This document shows positions 1 to 6,683 of a DNA stretch of 15,261 nt, in pieces. Numbering within the stretch: position 1 is the stretch's first letter; each line of letters begins with the position of its first letter. The position numbers were made by a program, and so were the translations under genes. The DNA comes from Frankiaceae bacterium (GTDB taxonomy: Bacteria; Actinomycetota; Actinomycetes; JAVEEJ01), in the NCBI GenBank assembly GCA_030840515.1, contig JAVEEJ010000340.1, forward strand, positions 1-15,261. Reading direction: 5' to 3'. The notes under the pieces were generated by a model that made no database searches, was not told where the DNA came from, and saw only the letters and a program-made list of their open reading frames with translations.

Positions 1-1296
1 CTCGCGGCACAGCACCGTCTCCGTGCGGCTGACCTCCGACACCCGACCCAGCAGGTCCACCGGGCTCTCGTTGAACCGGAAGTTGTTCACCGCTCCGACC
101 ACCTCACCGCTCTCGATGAGGTAGACGCCATCACGGGTCAGGCCGGTGAGCAGCAGCGTCTCGGGGTCGACCTCGCGGATGTACCACAGGCAGGTGAGCA
201 GCAGCCCGCGCTCGGTCGACGACACCATCTCGTCGAGCCTCTTGCTGGCATCAGGGGCAGACAGGATGAGGTTGTCGACAGCGGGGGTGACGGGCAGGCC
301 GGTCAGCGCCGCGGAGGCACGGGTCTGCAGCAGCGCGCTGAGCTCGCCCTCACGGATCCATTCGGTGCGGCCGAGGGGCAGCCCGTTGTCGAAGACCGAG
401 GAGGTCGGGCCAGACGAGGTCGCCGTCACGAACGGGGCGCACTCAAGACCGGGGTAGCCCGGGTCGCTGGTCAAGCTGAAGGGAACGGGGGAGAGCCGCT
501 CGCCCACCCTCGTCTCCCCGCCAGACTTGCTGAACACCGTCGAGCCCTCGCTGGCGTTGCGTGCCCCCGCCGTCCAGTAGGTGTAGATCAGCAGGTCGGC
601 GACCGCACCCGGCGGAAGGATCGTCTCGTAGCGCCCGGCATCCAGGTCGATGGACCGCTCGGCCCACCCGAGCCGCGTCGCGAGCTCGGCGTCGAGGTCC
701 TCGGGCCGCACGTCGCCGAAGTCGGTCGTGTAGCGGCCGACCCACGCAGAGTTCCCTGCGCCGCGCTTGCCGGTGACCTCGACGCGTCCCTCCGGCTGCA
801 CATGACGCAGCCGCAGGCCCGTGCTCGACCCCAGGTAGGTCGTGGTGACGAGGTGCTCGGCGAAGCCGTAGAGATCCCGTCCGGCCGACCGGGCTGCGTC
901 GAAGCCGCGGCCGAGCGACGGGGCGAACTCGGCGAACACGTCAGGCCCGGTCTCCGCAGCCGGATCATCCCAATCGGGGTCCTGTCGACCCTCGACGAGC
1001 GGCGCGGCGTCCTCGGCGGGAGTGCTGTCCGCGGCCGCGCGCTCCACCGCAGCCAGCGCCTCGTCCAGTGAATCCGGCGTGACGCTGCTTCGCGCGATCA
1101 CCCCCGCGCGGATCCCGTCCCGTCCCTCGACGAAACGGATCAGAGTGAGTTCGCGAGATCGCATCGCGCCGTTGGTGGTCAGGGTGCTGTTGGCCCAACG
1201 GAGGTTGGTGCTGCTTCCCTCGGTGAGGATGGCGATGCAGTCCCCACCTGCTGCGGCGAGGACCTTGTCGACGACGTCCTGCGGTCGGGCGCTCAC
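1..1296 (-). CDS. tldE: TldE/PmbA-family metalloprotease subunit, 3' end cut by window edge
   Basis: I translated this frame by hand. It is open for 432 codons from a GTG at 1296-1294 to the window edge without a stop, so the C-terminus is missing; family members are about 450 residues, so most of it is here. Family-typical stretches are TYWTAGARNASEGSTVFSKS (residues 239-258) and VNNFRFNESP (403-412). TldE is the partner of TldD in a heteromeric cytoplasmic protease that cleaves unfolded peptides and matures some ribosomally made peptides. TldE itself lacks the HExxxH zinc site, and none is seen here. The start is supported by a strong AAGGAGG at 1304-1310, seven bases upstream, and by a four-base GTGA overlap with the tldD stop, indicating translational coupling. 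Family assignment is strong; the physiological substrate is unknown. Confidence 0.9.
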   Translation of the reverse strand, partial: MSARPQDVVDKVLAAAGGDCIAILTEGSSTNLRWANSTLTTNGAMRSRELTLIRFVEGRDGIRAGVIARSSVTPDSLDEALAAVERAAADSTPAEDAAPLVEGRQDPDWDDPAAETGPDVFAEFAPSLGRGFDAARSAGRDLYGFAEHLVTTTYLGSSTGLRLRHVQPEGRVEVTGKRGAGNSAWVGRYTTDFGDVRPEDLDAELATRLGWAERSIDLDAGRYETILPPGAVADLLIYTYWTAGARNASEGSTVFSKSGGETRVGERLSPVPFSLTSDPGYPGLECAPFVTATSSGPTSSVFDNGLPLGRTEWIREGELSALLQTRASAALTGLPVTPAVDNLILSAPDASKRLDEMVSSTERGLLLTCLWYIREVDPETLLLTGLTRDGVYLIESGEVVGAVNNFRFNESPVDLLGRVSEVSRTETVLCRE

Positions 1297-2804
1297 CGGC
1301 CCGCCTCCTTGACGGTGTTGAGGATGTTCACGCCGCGGAAGAGCGTCGTCGGGCAGCCGTGTGAGACCGCCGCCGTCTGCCCGGGTTGAGCCTTTCCGCA
1401 GTTGAACGCACCGCCCAGCACGTAGGTCTGAGGGCCGCCCACGGCCTCGAGCGAGCCCCAGAAGTCCGTGGTCGTCGCCTGATAGGCGACGTCACGCAGC
1501 TGACCGGCGAGCCGGCCGTTCTCGATCCGGTAGAAGCGCTGCCCGGTGAACTGGAAGTTGTAGCGCTGCATGTCGATCGACCAGGACTTGTCGCCGACCA
1601 CGTAGATGCCGCGCTCGACCCCGGAGATCAGGTCCGCTGTGCTCGGCCCGCCGGCCGCTGCGGGCTTCAGCGACACATTCGCCATGCGCTGCACCGGCAC
1701 GTGAAGCGGGGAGTCCGCGAACGCGCATCCGTTGGACCGCCCGAGGTCCTTGAGGCGGGCGATCCGCCGGTCGAGCTGGTAGCCGACGAGAGTGCCGGCG
1801 TTGACGAGATCCCACTGCTGCGTGGCCACCCCCTCGTCGTCCCATCCGATGGTCGCGAGGCCGTGCTCGGCGGTGCGGTCGCCGGTCACATGCATGACGT
1901 CGGAGCCGTAGCGCAGCTTGCCGAGCTGGTCGAAGGTCGCGAACGACGTGCCGGCGTAGTTGGCCTCGTAGCCGAGGGCACGGTCGAGCTCGGTGGCGTG
2001 GCCGATCGACTCGTGGATCGTGAGCCACAGGTTCGACGGGTCGATGACGAGGTCGTAGGTCCCCGCCTCGACGGAGGGTGCTGCCGACTTCTCGAGCACG
2101 AGTGACGGCAGCTCTGCGAGCTCCGCGTCCCAGTCCCAGCCGGTCCCGGTGAGGTACTCCCAGCCACGGCCGGCCGGAGGCGCCAGGGTGCGCATCGTCT
2201 CGAAGCCGCCACGGTCCTTGTCGACGCGCGTGACAGTGACCTCGGGATGCACCCGGATCCGTTGCTGCGTGGTCGTCGTACCCGCCGTGTCGGCATAGAA
2301 CTTGCACTCGTTCACCGAGTGGGCGGAGGCATCGACGTGGTCGACGCCGTTCTGGTCGAGCAGGTCGCGACTGCGGCGTGCGAGCAGCGACACCTTCTCC
2401 GTGTCGGAGACCGAGAACGGGTCGATGTCGTACGCGGACACCCAGCTGACGTCGCCGTAGGCCGGCTCGTCCGCGAGCTCGACGCGCTCGGCGTTGAGCG
2501 TCGCGCTGAGCTTCGCGACCGCCACGGCCTGCTCCGCCACCCGCCGCACCTCATCGGGGTTGAGGTCCACGCCGGCCGCGAATCCCCAGGATCCGTCGTG
2601 CACGACCCGCACGGCGAACCCGGACGCGTCGGCGTCATGCGCGGTGTCGATGCGGGCGTCATGGAGGCGCAGGCGCTGCTCGCGGATCCGCTCGAGCCGG
2701 AAGTCGGCGTGCTCGGCGCCGAGGTCGCGCACCGTCTGCAGCGCGGCGTCCGCGAGAGAGCGCAGCGGGAGGGCGGTGAAGGTCGGGTCGACCTCGCGGG
2801 TCAC
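1293..2804 (-). CDS. tldD: TldD-family zinc metalloprotease subunit
   Basis: The product is about 503 residues, near family length. The zinc motif HESIGH is at residues 264-269, and the likely third ligand is Cys469 in the C-terminal motif FNCGK. Both match the TldD pattern HExxxH plus a late Cys. In known TldD/TldE enzymes, TldD holds the zinc and the peptide threads through the TldD/TldE chamber; the complex degrades peptides and can remove leader peptides from RiPPs. Two in-frame GTG codons exist, at 2810 and 2804. The ribosome site AGGAGG at 2813-2818 is only two bases from the first but eight from the second, so 2804 was chosen. That site overlaps the stop codon of the preceding oxidoreductase gene, and the tldD stop overlaps the tldE start by four bases. 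No RiPP precursor was recognised nearby, so housekeeping peptide turnover is the simpler reading. Confidence 0.93.
   Translation of the reverse strand: MTREVDPTFTALPLRSLADAALQTVRDLGAEHADFRLERIREQRLRLHDARIDTAHDADASGFAVRVVHDGSWGFAAGVDLNPDEVRRVAEQAVAVAKLSATLNAERVELADEPAYGDVSWVSAYDIDPFSVSDTEKVSLLARRSRDLLDQNGVDHVDASAHSVNECKFYADTAGTTTTQQRIRVHPEVTVTRVDKDRGGFETMRTLAPPAGRGWEYLTGTGWDWDAELAELPSLVLEKSAAPSVEAGTYDLVIDPSNLWLTIHESIGHATELDRALGYEANYAGTSFATFDQLGKLRYGSDVMHVTGDRTAEHGLATIGWDDEGVATQQWDLVNAGTLVGYQLDRRIARLKDLGRSNGCAFADSPLHVPVQRMANVSLKPAAAGGPSTADLISGVERGIYVVGDKSWSIDMQRYNFQFTGQRFYRIENGRLAGQLRDVAYQATTTDFWGSLEAVGGPQTYVLGGAFNCGKAQPGQTAAVSHGCPTTLFRGVNILNTVKEAGR
1304..1310 (-). promoter_or_regulatory. Ribosome binding site of tldE
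   Basis: AAGGAGG on the minus strand, seven bases before the GTG at 1296. It lies inside the last codons of tldD and fixes the tldE start at the overlapping GTGA. Confidence 0.8.
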
Positions 2805-2812
2805 AGGCACAG

Positions 2813-2818
2813 CCTCCT
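2813..2818 (-). promoter_or_regulatory. Ribosome binding site deciding the tldD start
   Basis: AGGAGG on the minus strand overlaps the TAG stop (2817-2819) of the upstream oxidoreductase gene. Its eight-base spacing favours the GTG at 2804 over the GTG at 2810, and the overlap suggests translational coupling between the two genes. Confidence 0.75.
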
Positions 2819-3770
2819 AGCGGGTGGGGTCGAGCACGAGCTTGCCCACGCTTCGACGAGCCCGGAGGTCCTCGTGAGCGGCGCGCGCCTCGGCGAGCGG
2901 GTAGCTGCCGCCGAGCACCGGCGACAACGAGCCGGCGGCGACCATCGACAACAGCTCGGCCATCGGGACCTGCATCATCTCCGGCCGCCCGAAGCAGTGC
3001 ACCAACCAGAAGCCGATGACTGCACGGCTGCGACCCATGAGCTCGCCGGCGTTGATCGGGGACGGGGGAGTGCGGCCCGCCATGCCGAACGTCGCCATCC
3101 GGCCGAAGGGCGCGAGTGCGGCGAGGCTCTGGTCGAACACGGTGCCGCCGACCATCTCGAGCACGACGTCGACGGGGGCCCCGCCGTTGGCCTCGCGCAG
3201 CGCGGTCTTCAGGTCCGGCTCGGCCGGGTCGACCGCGACGTCAGCGCCGAGGGAGAGCGCGAGCTCGCGCTTGTCGGGGCTGCTGGCGCAGGCGATGACC
3301 CGCCCTGCGCCCCAGGCCTTGGCGAGCTGGATGGCGATGGTGCCGACGCCGCCGGCGGCTGCGTGTACGACGACGCTCTCGCCGGGCTGCATCCGGGTCG
3401 AGGTGCGCAGCAGGTGCCACGCGGTCAGGCCCTGGAGCACCAGGGACAGCGCCTGTCCGTCGGAGACCTCGTCGGGGACGTCGAACGCGGCGCTGGGGTG
3501 AGCGACCGCCTTCTGCGCGTAACCGCCTCCGGAGAGCAGCGCGACGACGCGGCGCCCGTCGCTGGTCCGCCCCACTGCCTCCCCGCCCGGGATCAGGGGC
3601 AGGGTCTGCTTGGCGAGGTAGGAGTCCTCGGTCTGGTGGGTGTCGGCGTAGTTGACCCCAGCGGCGCTGACCTCGATACCGACGAAGCCCTCGGGCACGT
3701 CGGGATCGGGGAGCTCAACGAGCTGCAGAACCTCGGGGCCGCCGAACTCGGTGATCTGGATGGCTCGCAC
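2817..3770 (-). CDS. Zinc-independent quinone oxidoreductase-like MDR protein (NADPH:quinone reductase family)
   Basis: The product is 317 residues, typical for the quinone oxidoreductase branch of the medium-chain dehydrogenase/reductase superfamily. The N-terminal GroES-like domain begins MRAIQITEFGGPEVLQ, a standard opening for this branch. The Rossmann dinucleotide motif AAAGGVG is at residues 136-142, and it is preceded by LQGLTAWHLL, a typical QOR region. The structural and catalytic zinc cysteines of alcohol dehydrogenases are absent, as expected for QOR. The likely activity is NAD(P)H-dependent reduction of quinones or enones in the cytoplasm; the substrate cannot be deduced. The GTG at 3770 was chosen because family homology begins there; upstream residues in the same frame are low-complexity Arg/Pro and lie under the STAS gene. 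No strong Shine-Dalgarno precedes it. The start is 26 bases after the STAS stop, so it probably belongs to the same transcript. Confidence 0.88.
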   Translation of the reverse strand: MRAIQITEFGGPEVLQLVELPDPDVPEGFVGIEVSAAGVNYADTHQTEDSYLAKQTLPLIPGGEAVGRTSDGRRVVALLSGGGYAQKAVAHPSAAFDVPDEVSDGQALSLVLQGLTAWHLLRTSTRMQPGESVVVHAAAGGVGTIAIQLAKAWGAGRVIACASSPDKRELALSLGADVAVDPAEPDLKTALREANGGAPVDVVLEMVGGTVFDQSLAALAPFGRMATFGMAGRTPPSPINAGELMGRSRAVIGFWLVHCFGRPEMMQVPMAELLSMVAAGSLSPVLGGSYPLAEARAAHEDLRARRSVGKLVLDPTR

Positions 3771-3796
3771 GAGCAGCGAGCCTATGCGAGCAGGTC

Positions 3797-4153
3797 CTAG
3801 TCGACCGGACGGCGCTGTCCGGGGGGCGGCATGCGGGGCAGGAGGTCGATGACCCCGGCGTCGCGCGCCGCCTTCGCGAGCGGCCGTGCCACCCGGGTGT
3901 AGGCAAGCCGGGCGTTCGTGGCCTCGGCCCACAGCGGTGCAGCGATCAGCACGGCGAGCGCGGCGTCGTCGATGCTCACGACTCCGCCGGCGTCGACCAG
4001 GATGTCCTCGCAGCCCGCCGGACGGACGCGGAGCAGGACGTCGCGCAGGGCCGGGGCAGTCCCCGCGTCGAGGCGCCCGCGCAGTCGCACCAGCATGCCG
4101 TCGTCGAGCGTGGAGACCTCGACCGTGCTGAGCTCGAGCGGCTGTGTCGTCAT
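3797..4153 (-). CDS. STAS-domain protein, anti-anti-sigma-factor-like, without the usual phospho-Ser
   Basis: The 118-residue product is a single STAS domain, the fold of SpoIIAA/RsbV antagonists that bind anti-sigma kinases. The N-terminal strand-turn region (LDDGMLVRLRGRLDAGTAPA, residues 16-35) and the following helix fit the family. At the loop where antagonists carry a D-S-S-G phosphorylation site, this protein has IDDAAL (residues 61-66). The phosphorylated Ser is therefore Ala and its neighbour Asp, so normal kinase switching looks impossible. The start is the ATG at 4153, with AGGAGG four bases upstream. No anti-sigma kinase or sigma factor gene is in the window. It leads an operon-like run with the oxidoreductase and tldDE. 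It may be a constitutively active antagonist, a stressosome-like part, or a STAS domain with another role. Confidence 0.75.
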   Translation of the reverse strand: MTTQPLELSTVEVSTLDDGMLVRLRGRLDAGTAPALRDVLLRVRPAGCEDILVDAGGVVSIDDAALAVLIAAPLWAEATNARLAYTRVARPLAKAARDAGVIDLLPRMPPPGQRRPVD

Positions 4154-4157
4154 GCGT

Positions 4158-4163
4158 CCTCCT
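4158..4163 (-). promoter_or_regulatory. Ribosome binding site of the STAS gene
   Basis: Full AGGAGG on the minus strand, four bases before the ATG at 4153. It supports this ATG over the longer in-frame extension that begins at 4303. Confidence 0.75.
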
Positions 4164-4315
4164 GGTTGGGGTTGCACCTCAATGATCGACTCGCCCCGGG
4201 GGTCGCATGCACCCCCGACCGGCCGGATCACTGTCCGGTTTGCGGTGTCGGATCGCAGGAGTCCGGTTGGGCCATCCGGAGCAGAACGCCCTGCACGGCG
4301 CACCTGCCCGCACCT

Positions 4316-4346
4316 CTGGCAGGCTGCCAGCCGACACGGATGTCGG
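4316..4346. promoter_or_regulatory. Two adjacent inverted repeats upstream of fabG, operator candidates
   Basis: The first is a perfect 15-base palindrome CTGGCAGGCTGCCAG at 4316-4330 (7-1-7). The second follows directly: CCGACA (4331-4336), a four-base spacer, then TGTCGG (4341-4346). Together they end five bases before the fabG ribosome site. They could bind a repressor of fatty acid synthesis genes, or fold in the mRNA leader and affect ribosome access. No known factor is assigned. Confidence 0.4.
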
Positions 4347-4351
4347 GTGGC

Positions 4352-4356
4352 GGAGG
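4352..4356 (+). promoter_or_regulatory. Ribosome binding site of fabG
   Basis: GGAGG six bases before the GTG at 4363. This decides the start, because the same frame stays open back to 4207 without family homology. Confidence 0.75.
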
Positions 4357-4362
4357 TCGAGC

Positions 4363-5067
4363 GTGGGTCGGTCGGTCCTGGTGACCGGGGGGAGCCGCGG
4401 GATCGGCCGGGCGATCGCCGAGGCGTTCCTTGAGCTGGGCGACGCGGTCGCCGTGGCCAGTCGCAGCGGCGAGGCGCCCCCAGGCGCGCTCGGCATCGCC
4501 TGCGACACCTCCCTGACGGCCGACGTGGACGCCGCCTTCGCTACCGCCGAGGAGGCGCACGGCCCGGTCACGGTGGCCGTCGCCAACGCGGGCGTCACGC
4601 GCGACACCTTGCTGCTGCGGATGTCCGACGAGGACTTCGCCGCGGTGCTGGACACCAACCTGGGCGGCGCCTTCCGGGTGGCCCGGCGGGCGGCCAAGTC
4701 GATGCTGCGTGCCAAGCAGGGCCGCATCGTGCTGGTGGGCAGTGTGGTCGGGTTGATGGGCTCACCCGGCCAGGTGAACTACGCCGCGAGCAAGGCCGGC
4801 CTGGTGGGCATGGCCCGCAGCATCGCGCGTGAGCTCGGCAGCCGCGGTATCACGGCCAACGTGGTTGCCCCCGGCTTCGTCGACACCGAGATGACCGCGG
4901 AGCTCGGCGAGGAGCGCAAGGCCGAGATCCTGGCCGGCGTGCCGCTGGGACGTTACGCAACACCGCAGGAGGTGAGCGGCGTCGTCACCTGGCTGGCGAG
5001 CGAGGCCGCCGGCTATGTGACAGGAGCCGTCATCCCGGTCGACGGCGGACTCGGAATGGGGCACTAG
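4363..5067 (+). CDS. fabG: 3-oxoacyl-ACP reductase FabG (MabA-like)
   Basis: This 234-residue short-chain dehydrogenase would reduce 3-oxoacyl-ACP to 3-hydroxyacyl-ACP with NADPH, the first reductive step of type II fatty acid elongation. The N-terminal cofactor motif TGGSRGIG is at residues 8-15 and NAG at 75-77. The catalytic set is complete: Asn99, Ser127, Tyr140 and Lys144 (YAASK). The opening MGRSVLVTGGSRGIG resembles actinobacterial MabA/FabG1. The ending VIPVDGGLGMGH is also family-typical. The GTG start has GGAGG six bases upstream. Its stop TAG shares one base with the GTG start of the enoyl reductase gene, so the pair is probably translationally coupled. This matches the mabA-inhA arrangement of actinobacteria and raises confidence in a fatty acid role over other SDR substrates. 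Confidence 0.93.
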   Translation: MGRSVLVTGGSRGIGRAIAEAFLELGDAVAVASRSGEAPPGALGIACDTSLTADVDAAFATAEEAHGPVTVAVANAGVTRDTLLLRMSDEDFAAVLDTNLGGAFRVARRAAKSMLRAKQGRIVLVGSVVGLMGSPGQVNYAASKAGLVGMARSIARELGSRGITANVVAPGFVDTEMTAELGEERKAEILAGVPLGRYATPQEVSGVVTWLASEAAGYVTGAVIPVDGGLGMGH

Positions 5068-5834
5068 TGGGGCTGCTCGACGGCAAGCGACTGCTCGTGA
5101 CCGGCGTACTGACGGACGCCTCGATCGCCTTCCACATCGCCCGTCTGGCGCAGGAGGAGGGCGCCAGCGTCGTCCTGTCGAGCTTCGGGCGGGCACTGTC
5201 GATCACCCGGCGCATCGCGAACCGGTTGCCCGAGCCGGCTCCCGTCATCGAGATCGACGTCACCGACCCGGCTCACCTGGCGGCGCTGCCCGGGCTCGTC
5301 GGCGAGCACCTCGACGGGCTCGACGGCGTGGTGCACGCGATCGGGTTCGCACCTGAAGCCGCACTCGGCGGCAACTTCCTCAACACCGAGTGGGCGGACG
5401 TGGCGACCGCGGTCCACGTGTCGACGTACTCGCTCAAGTCACTGTCTGTCGCTGCGCTGCCGATGATGGCGCCCGGCGGCGCGATCGTCGGACTGACCTT
5501 CGACGCGACCGTGGCCTGGCCGAAGTACGACTGGATGGGCGTCGCGAAGGCCGGCTTCGAGTCGTGCGCCCGCTACCTCGCGCGCGACCTCGGGCCGAAG
5601 GGGATCCGGGTGAACCTGGTCGCGGCCGGGCCGATCAAGACGATGGCCGCCAAGTCGATCCCCGGCTTCGAGGAGTTCGAGGCGGTGTGGGACGTGCGTG
5701 CCCCCATCGGCTGGGACGTGGAGGACCCGGTGCCCGCAGCGCAGGCCTGCGTGGCGCTGCTCAGCGACTGGTTCCCGAAGACCACGGGCGAGATCGTCCA
5801 CGTGGACGGCGGGGTGCACTCACAGGGCGCATGA
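5067..5834 (+). CDS. inhA: NADH-dependent enoyl-ACP reductase, InhA/FabI type
   Basis: The 255-residue product resembles InhA and would reduce trans-2-enoyl-ACP with NADH, the last step of each elongation cycle. Supporting features are GLLDGKRLLVTGVLTDASIA at the N-terminus, Phe145, Tyr154 and Lys161 (the family's Y-x6-K), and the cofactor stretch NLVAAGPIKTMA. The terminal DWFPKTTGEIVHVDGG is also close to InhA. Two differences from mycobacterial InhA are visible. The substrate loop between the PIKT and WDVRAPIGW motifs is about ten residues shorter. Ala91 (VVHAIGF) sits where InhA has Ser94. A shorter loop fits ordinary-length acyl chains rather than mycolate precursors. The start GTG shares one base with the fabG stop; GGGG six bases upstream may serve as a ribosome site. 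The symbol fabI would be equally valid. Confidence 0.92.
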   Translation: MGLLDGKRLLVTGVLTDASIAFHIARLAQEEGASVVLSSFGRALSITRRIANRLPEPAPVIEIDVTDPAHLAALPGLVGEHLDGLDGVVHAIGFAPEAALGGNFLNTEWADVATAVHVSTYSLKSLSVAALPMMAPGGAIVGLTFDATVAWPKYDWMGVAKAGFESCARYLARDLGPKGIRVNLVAAGPIKTMAAKSIPGFEEFEAVWDVRAPIGWDVEDPVPAAQACVALLSDWFPKTTGEIVHVDGGVHSQGA

Positions 5835-5865
5835 GGGGCGAGTACGGCGCTCCTGTGCCCGGAGG

Positions 5866-6564
5866 TCAGGCGAGCTTGTCGGCCAACCGGCGGCGCCAGA
5901 CCTCGGCGTTGCCGGCCGCTGCCGCTGCGACACAGGCTGCGGCGCACACGACGAGCAGTCCGGGCAGTGAGTCGCCCTCGCCCTCGTCGCCGAGGGTGTT
6001 GCCTGCGGCCGGGGAGAGCGCGGGAACCGCGATGGCCCCGATGCCCTTGACCGAGCCCTGCACGGGTCCAGCGACACCGCTCACATACGGGCGGCGGTCA
6101 CCCAGGTAGGCGCCGAAGGACCCGAGCGAACCGCTCGTGATCGAGCCCGGAGCTGTGACCGGGCGGACGTGCGGCCGCGGGGCTCGGGGACGGGGTGGCG
6201 TCACCGTGCCGCCACTGCCCGAGTCGGGGCCTCCGCCCACGACGGGTGGGACAGCGGGGGCGGTCGCCGTCGGGGTCGGCGTGGGCCCGCCGCCGAGCGT
6301 GTTCTTGGCGGTGTCCAGCACGGTGCCGACCGCAGACAGGACCGTGCCGACCGGGTCAGCGGTGGGCGTCGGGGTGGGCGTGGCGGCGACGGCCGGGGCC
6401 GGAACGACACCGGCGACGGGATGCGCCGCAGCGGGCAGGGACGGACCGGAGATGCCGGCGTCGGTGCCCACGGCTGCCAGGGCCACCCCGCCGGCCATCA
6501 GGCCGAGGGTCGCTGTGGCCGCGACAACGGTGCCGATCCGTGCTGCTGCTCGTGTGCTTCTCAT
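5866..6564 (-). CDS. Secreted Pro/Thr-rich protein with C-terminal membrane segment, function unknown
   Basis: I do not recognise the family. The product is about 232 residues from the ATG at 6564; a GTG at 6576 would add four. An Arg-containing start followed by a hydrophobic stretch (about residues 10-31, ending VALAA) looks like a signal peptide. Two TPTPT low-complexity tracts (about 61-68 and 90-95) flank a short amphipathic segment, followed by a Pro/Arg-rich piece. The C-terminus has LPGLLVVCAAACVAAAAAG, then a basic tail WRRRLADKLA. This is the layout of a wall-spanning protein kept in the membrane by its C-terminus. The tail resembles a sortase signal, but no LPxTG motif is present. 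The gene converges on the enoyl reductase gene with 31 bases between, where no clear terminator was seen. It lies downstream of the CAP-domain gene on the same strand. Confidence 0.65.
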   Translation of the reverse strand: MRSTRAAARIGTVVAATATLGLMAGGVALAAVGTDAGISGPSLPAAAHPVAGVVPAPAVAATPTPTPTADPVGTVLSAVGTVLDTAKNTLGGGPTPTPTATAPAVPPVVGGGPDSGSGGTVTPPRPRAPRPHVRPVTAPGSITSGSLGSFGAYLGDRRPYVSGVAGPVQGSVKGIGAIAVPALSPAAGNTLGDEGEGDSLPGLLVVCAAACVAAAAAGNAEVWRRRLADKLA

Positions 6565-6592
6565 CGTGCGCCCCACCCCTGGAGTCAGCGTT

Positions 6593-6610
6593 CCGTCACC
6601 ATGATGACGG
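6593..6610. promoter_or_regulatory. Inverted repeat upstream of the Pro/Thr-rich protein gene
   Basis: CCGTCA (6593-6598), a six-base spacer, then TGACGG (6605-6610): a perfect 6-6-6 inverted repeat that ends 28 bases before the ATG at 6564. It could be an operator or a small leader hairpin. No convincing promoter was identified in the 118-base gap. Confidence 0.3.
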
Positions 6611-6666
6611 GGGAGCGGGTGCAGCGTTGCGCCCGACTCGCCAGATAGGTCGTCGGCGCCCCAGAT

Positions 6667-6683
6667 GTCCGTCTTGAGCGGAC
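6667..6683 (-). terminator. Weak hairpin at the end of the CAP-domain gene
   Basis: GTCCG/CGGAC, a five-pair stem with a seven-base loop, begins within the TAG stop codon of the CAP-domain gene. No U tract follows. It could weaken read-through into the next gene but is a poor terminator on its own. Confidence 0.25.

Larger units (their letters stand above)
4154..4362. promoter_or_regulatory. Divergent control region between the STAS gene and fabG
   Basis: This 209-base region is the longest stretch here without a gene, and it must hold promoters for both directions. No convincing -35/-10 pair was found on either strand. Visible structures are a GGGGGT/ACCCCC inverted repeat with a seven-base spacer (4198-4203 and 4211-4216), which would lie in the STAS leader, and two palindromes near fabG that are listed separately. 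Confidence 0.5.

Noticed and set aside
2247..3800. A 517-codon plus-strand open frame opposite tldD and the oxidoreductase gene
   Set aside because: It spans two genes with clear family motifs on the other strand, and its translation is Arg/Gly/Ala/Val/His-rich without domains. Long antisense frames are expected in DNA this GC-rich.
5835..5865. A terminator between the convergent enoyl reductase and Pro/Thr-rich protein genes
   Set aside because: The 31-base gap shows only a four-pair CTCC/GGAG stem, too weak to call.
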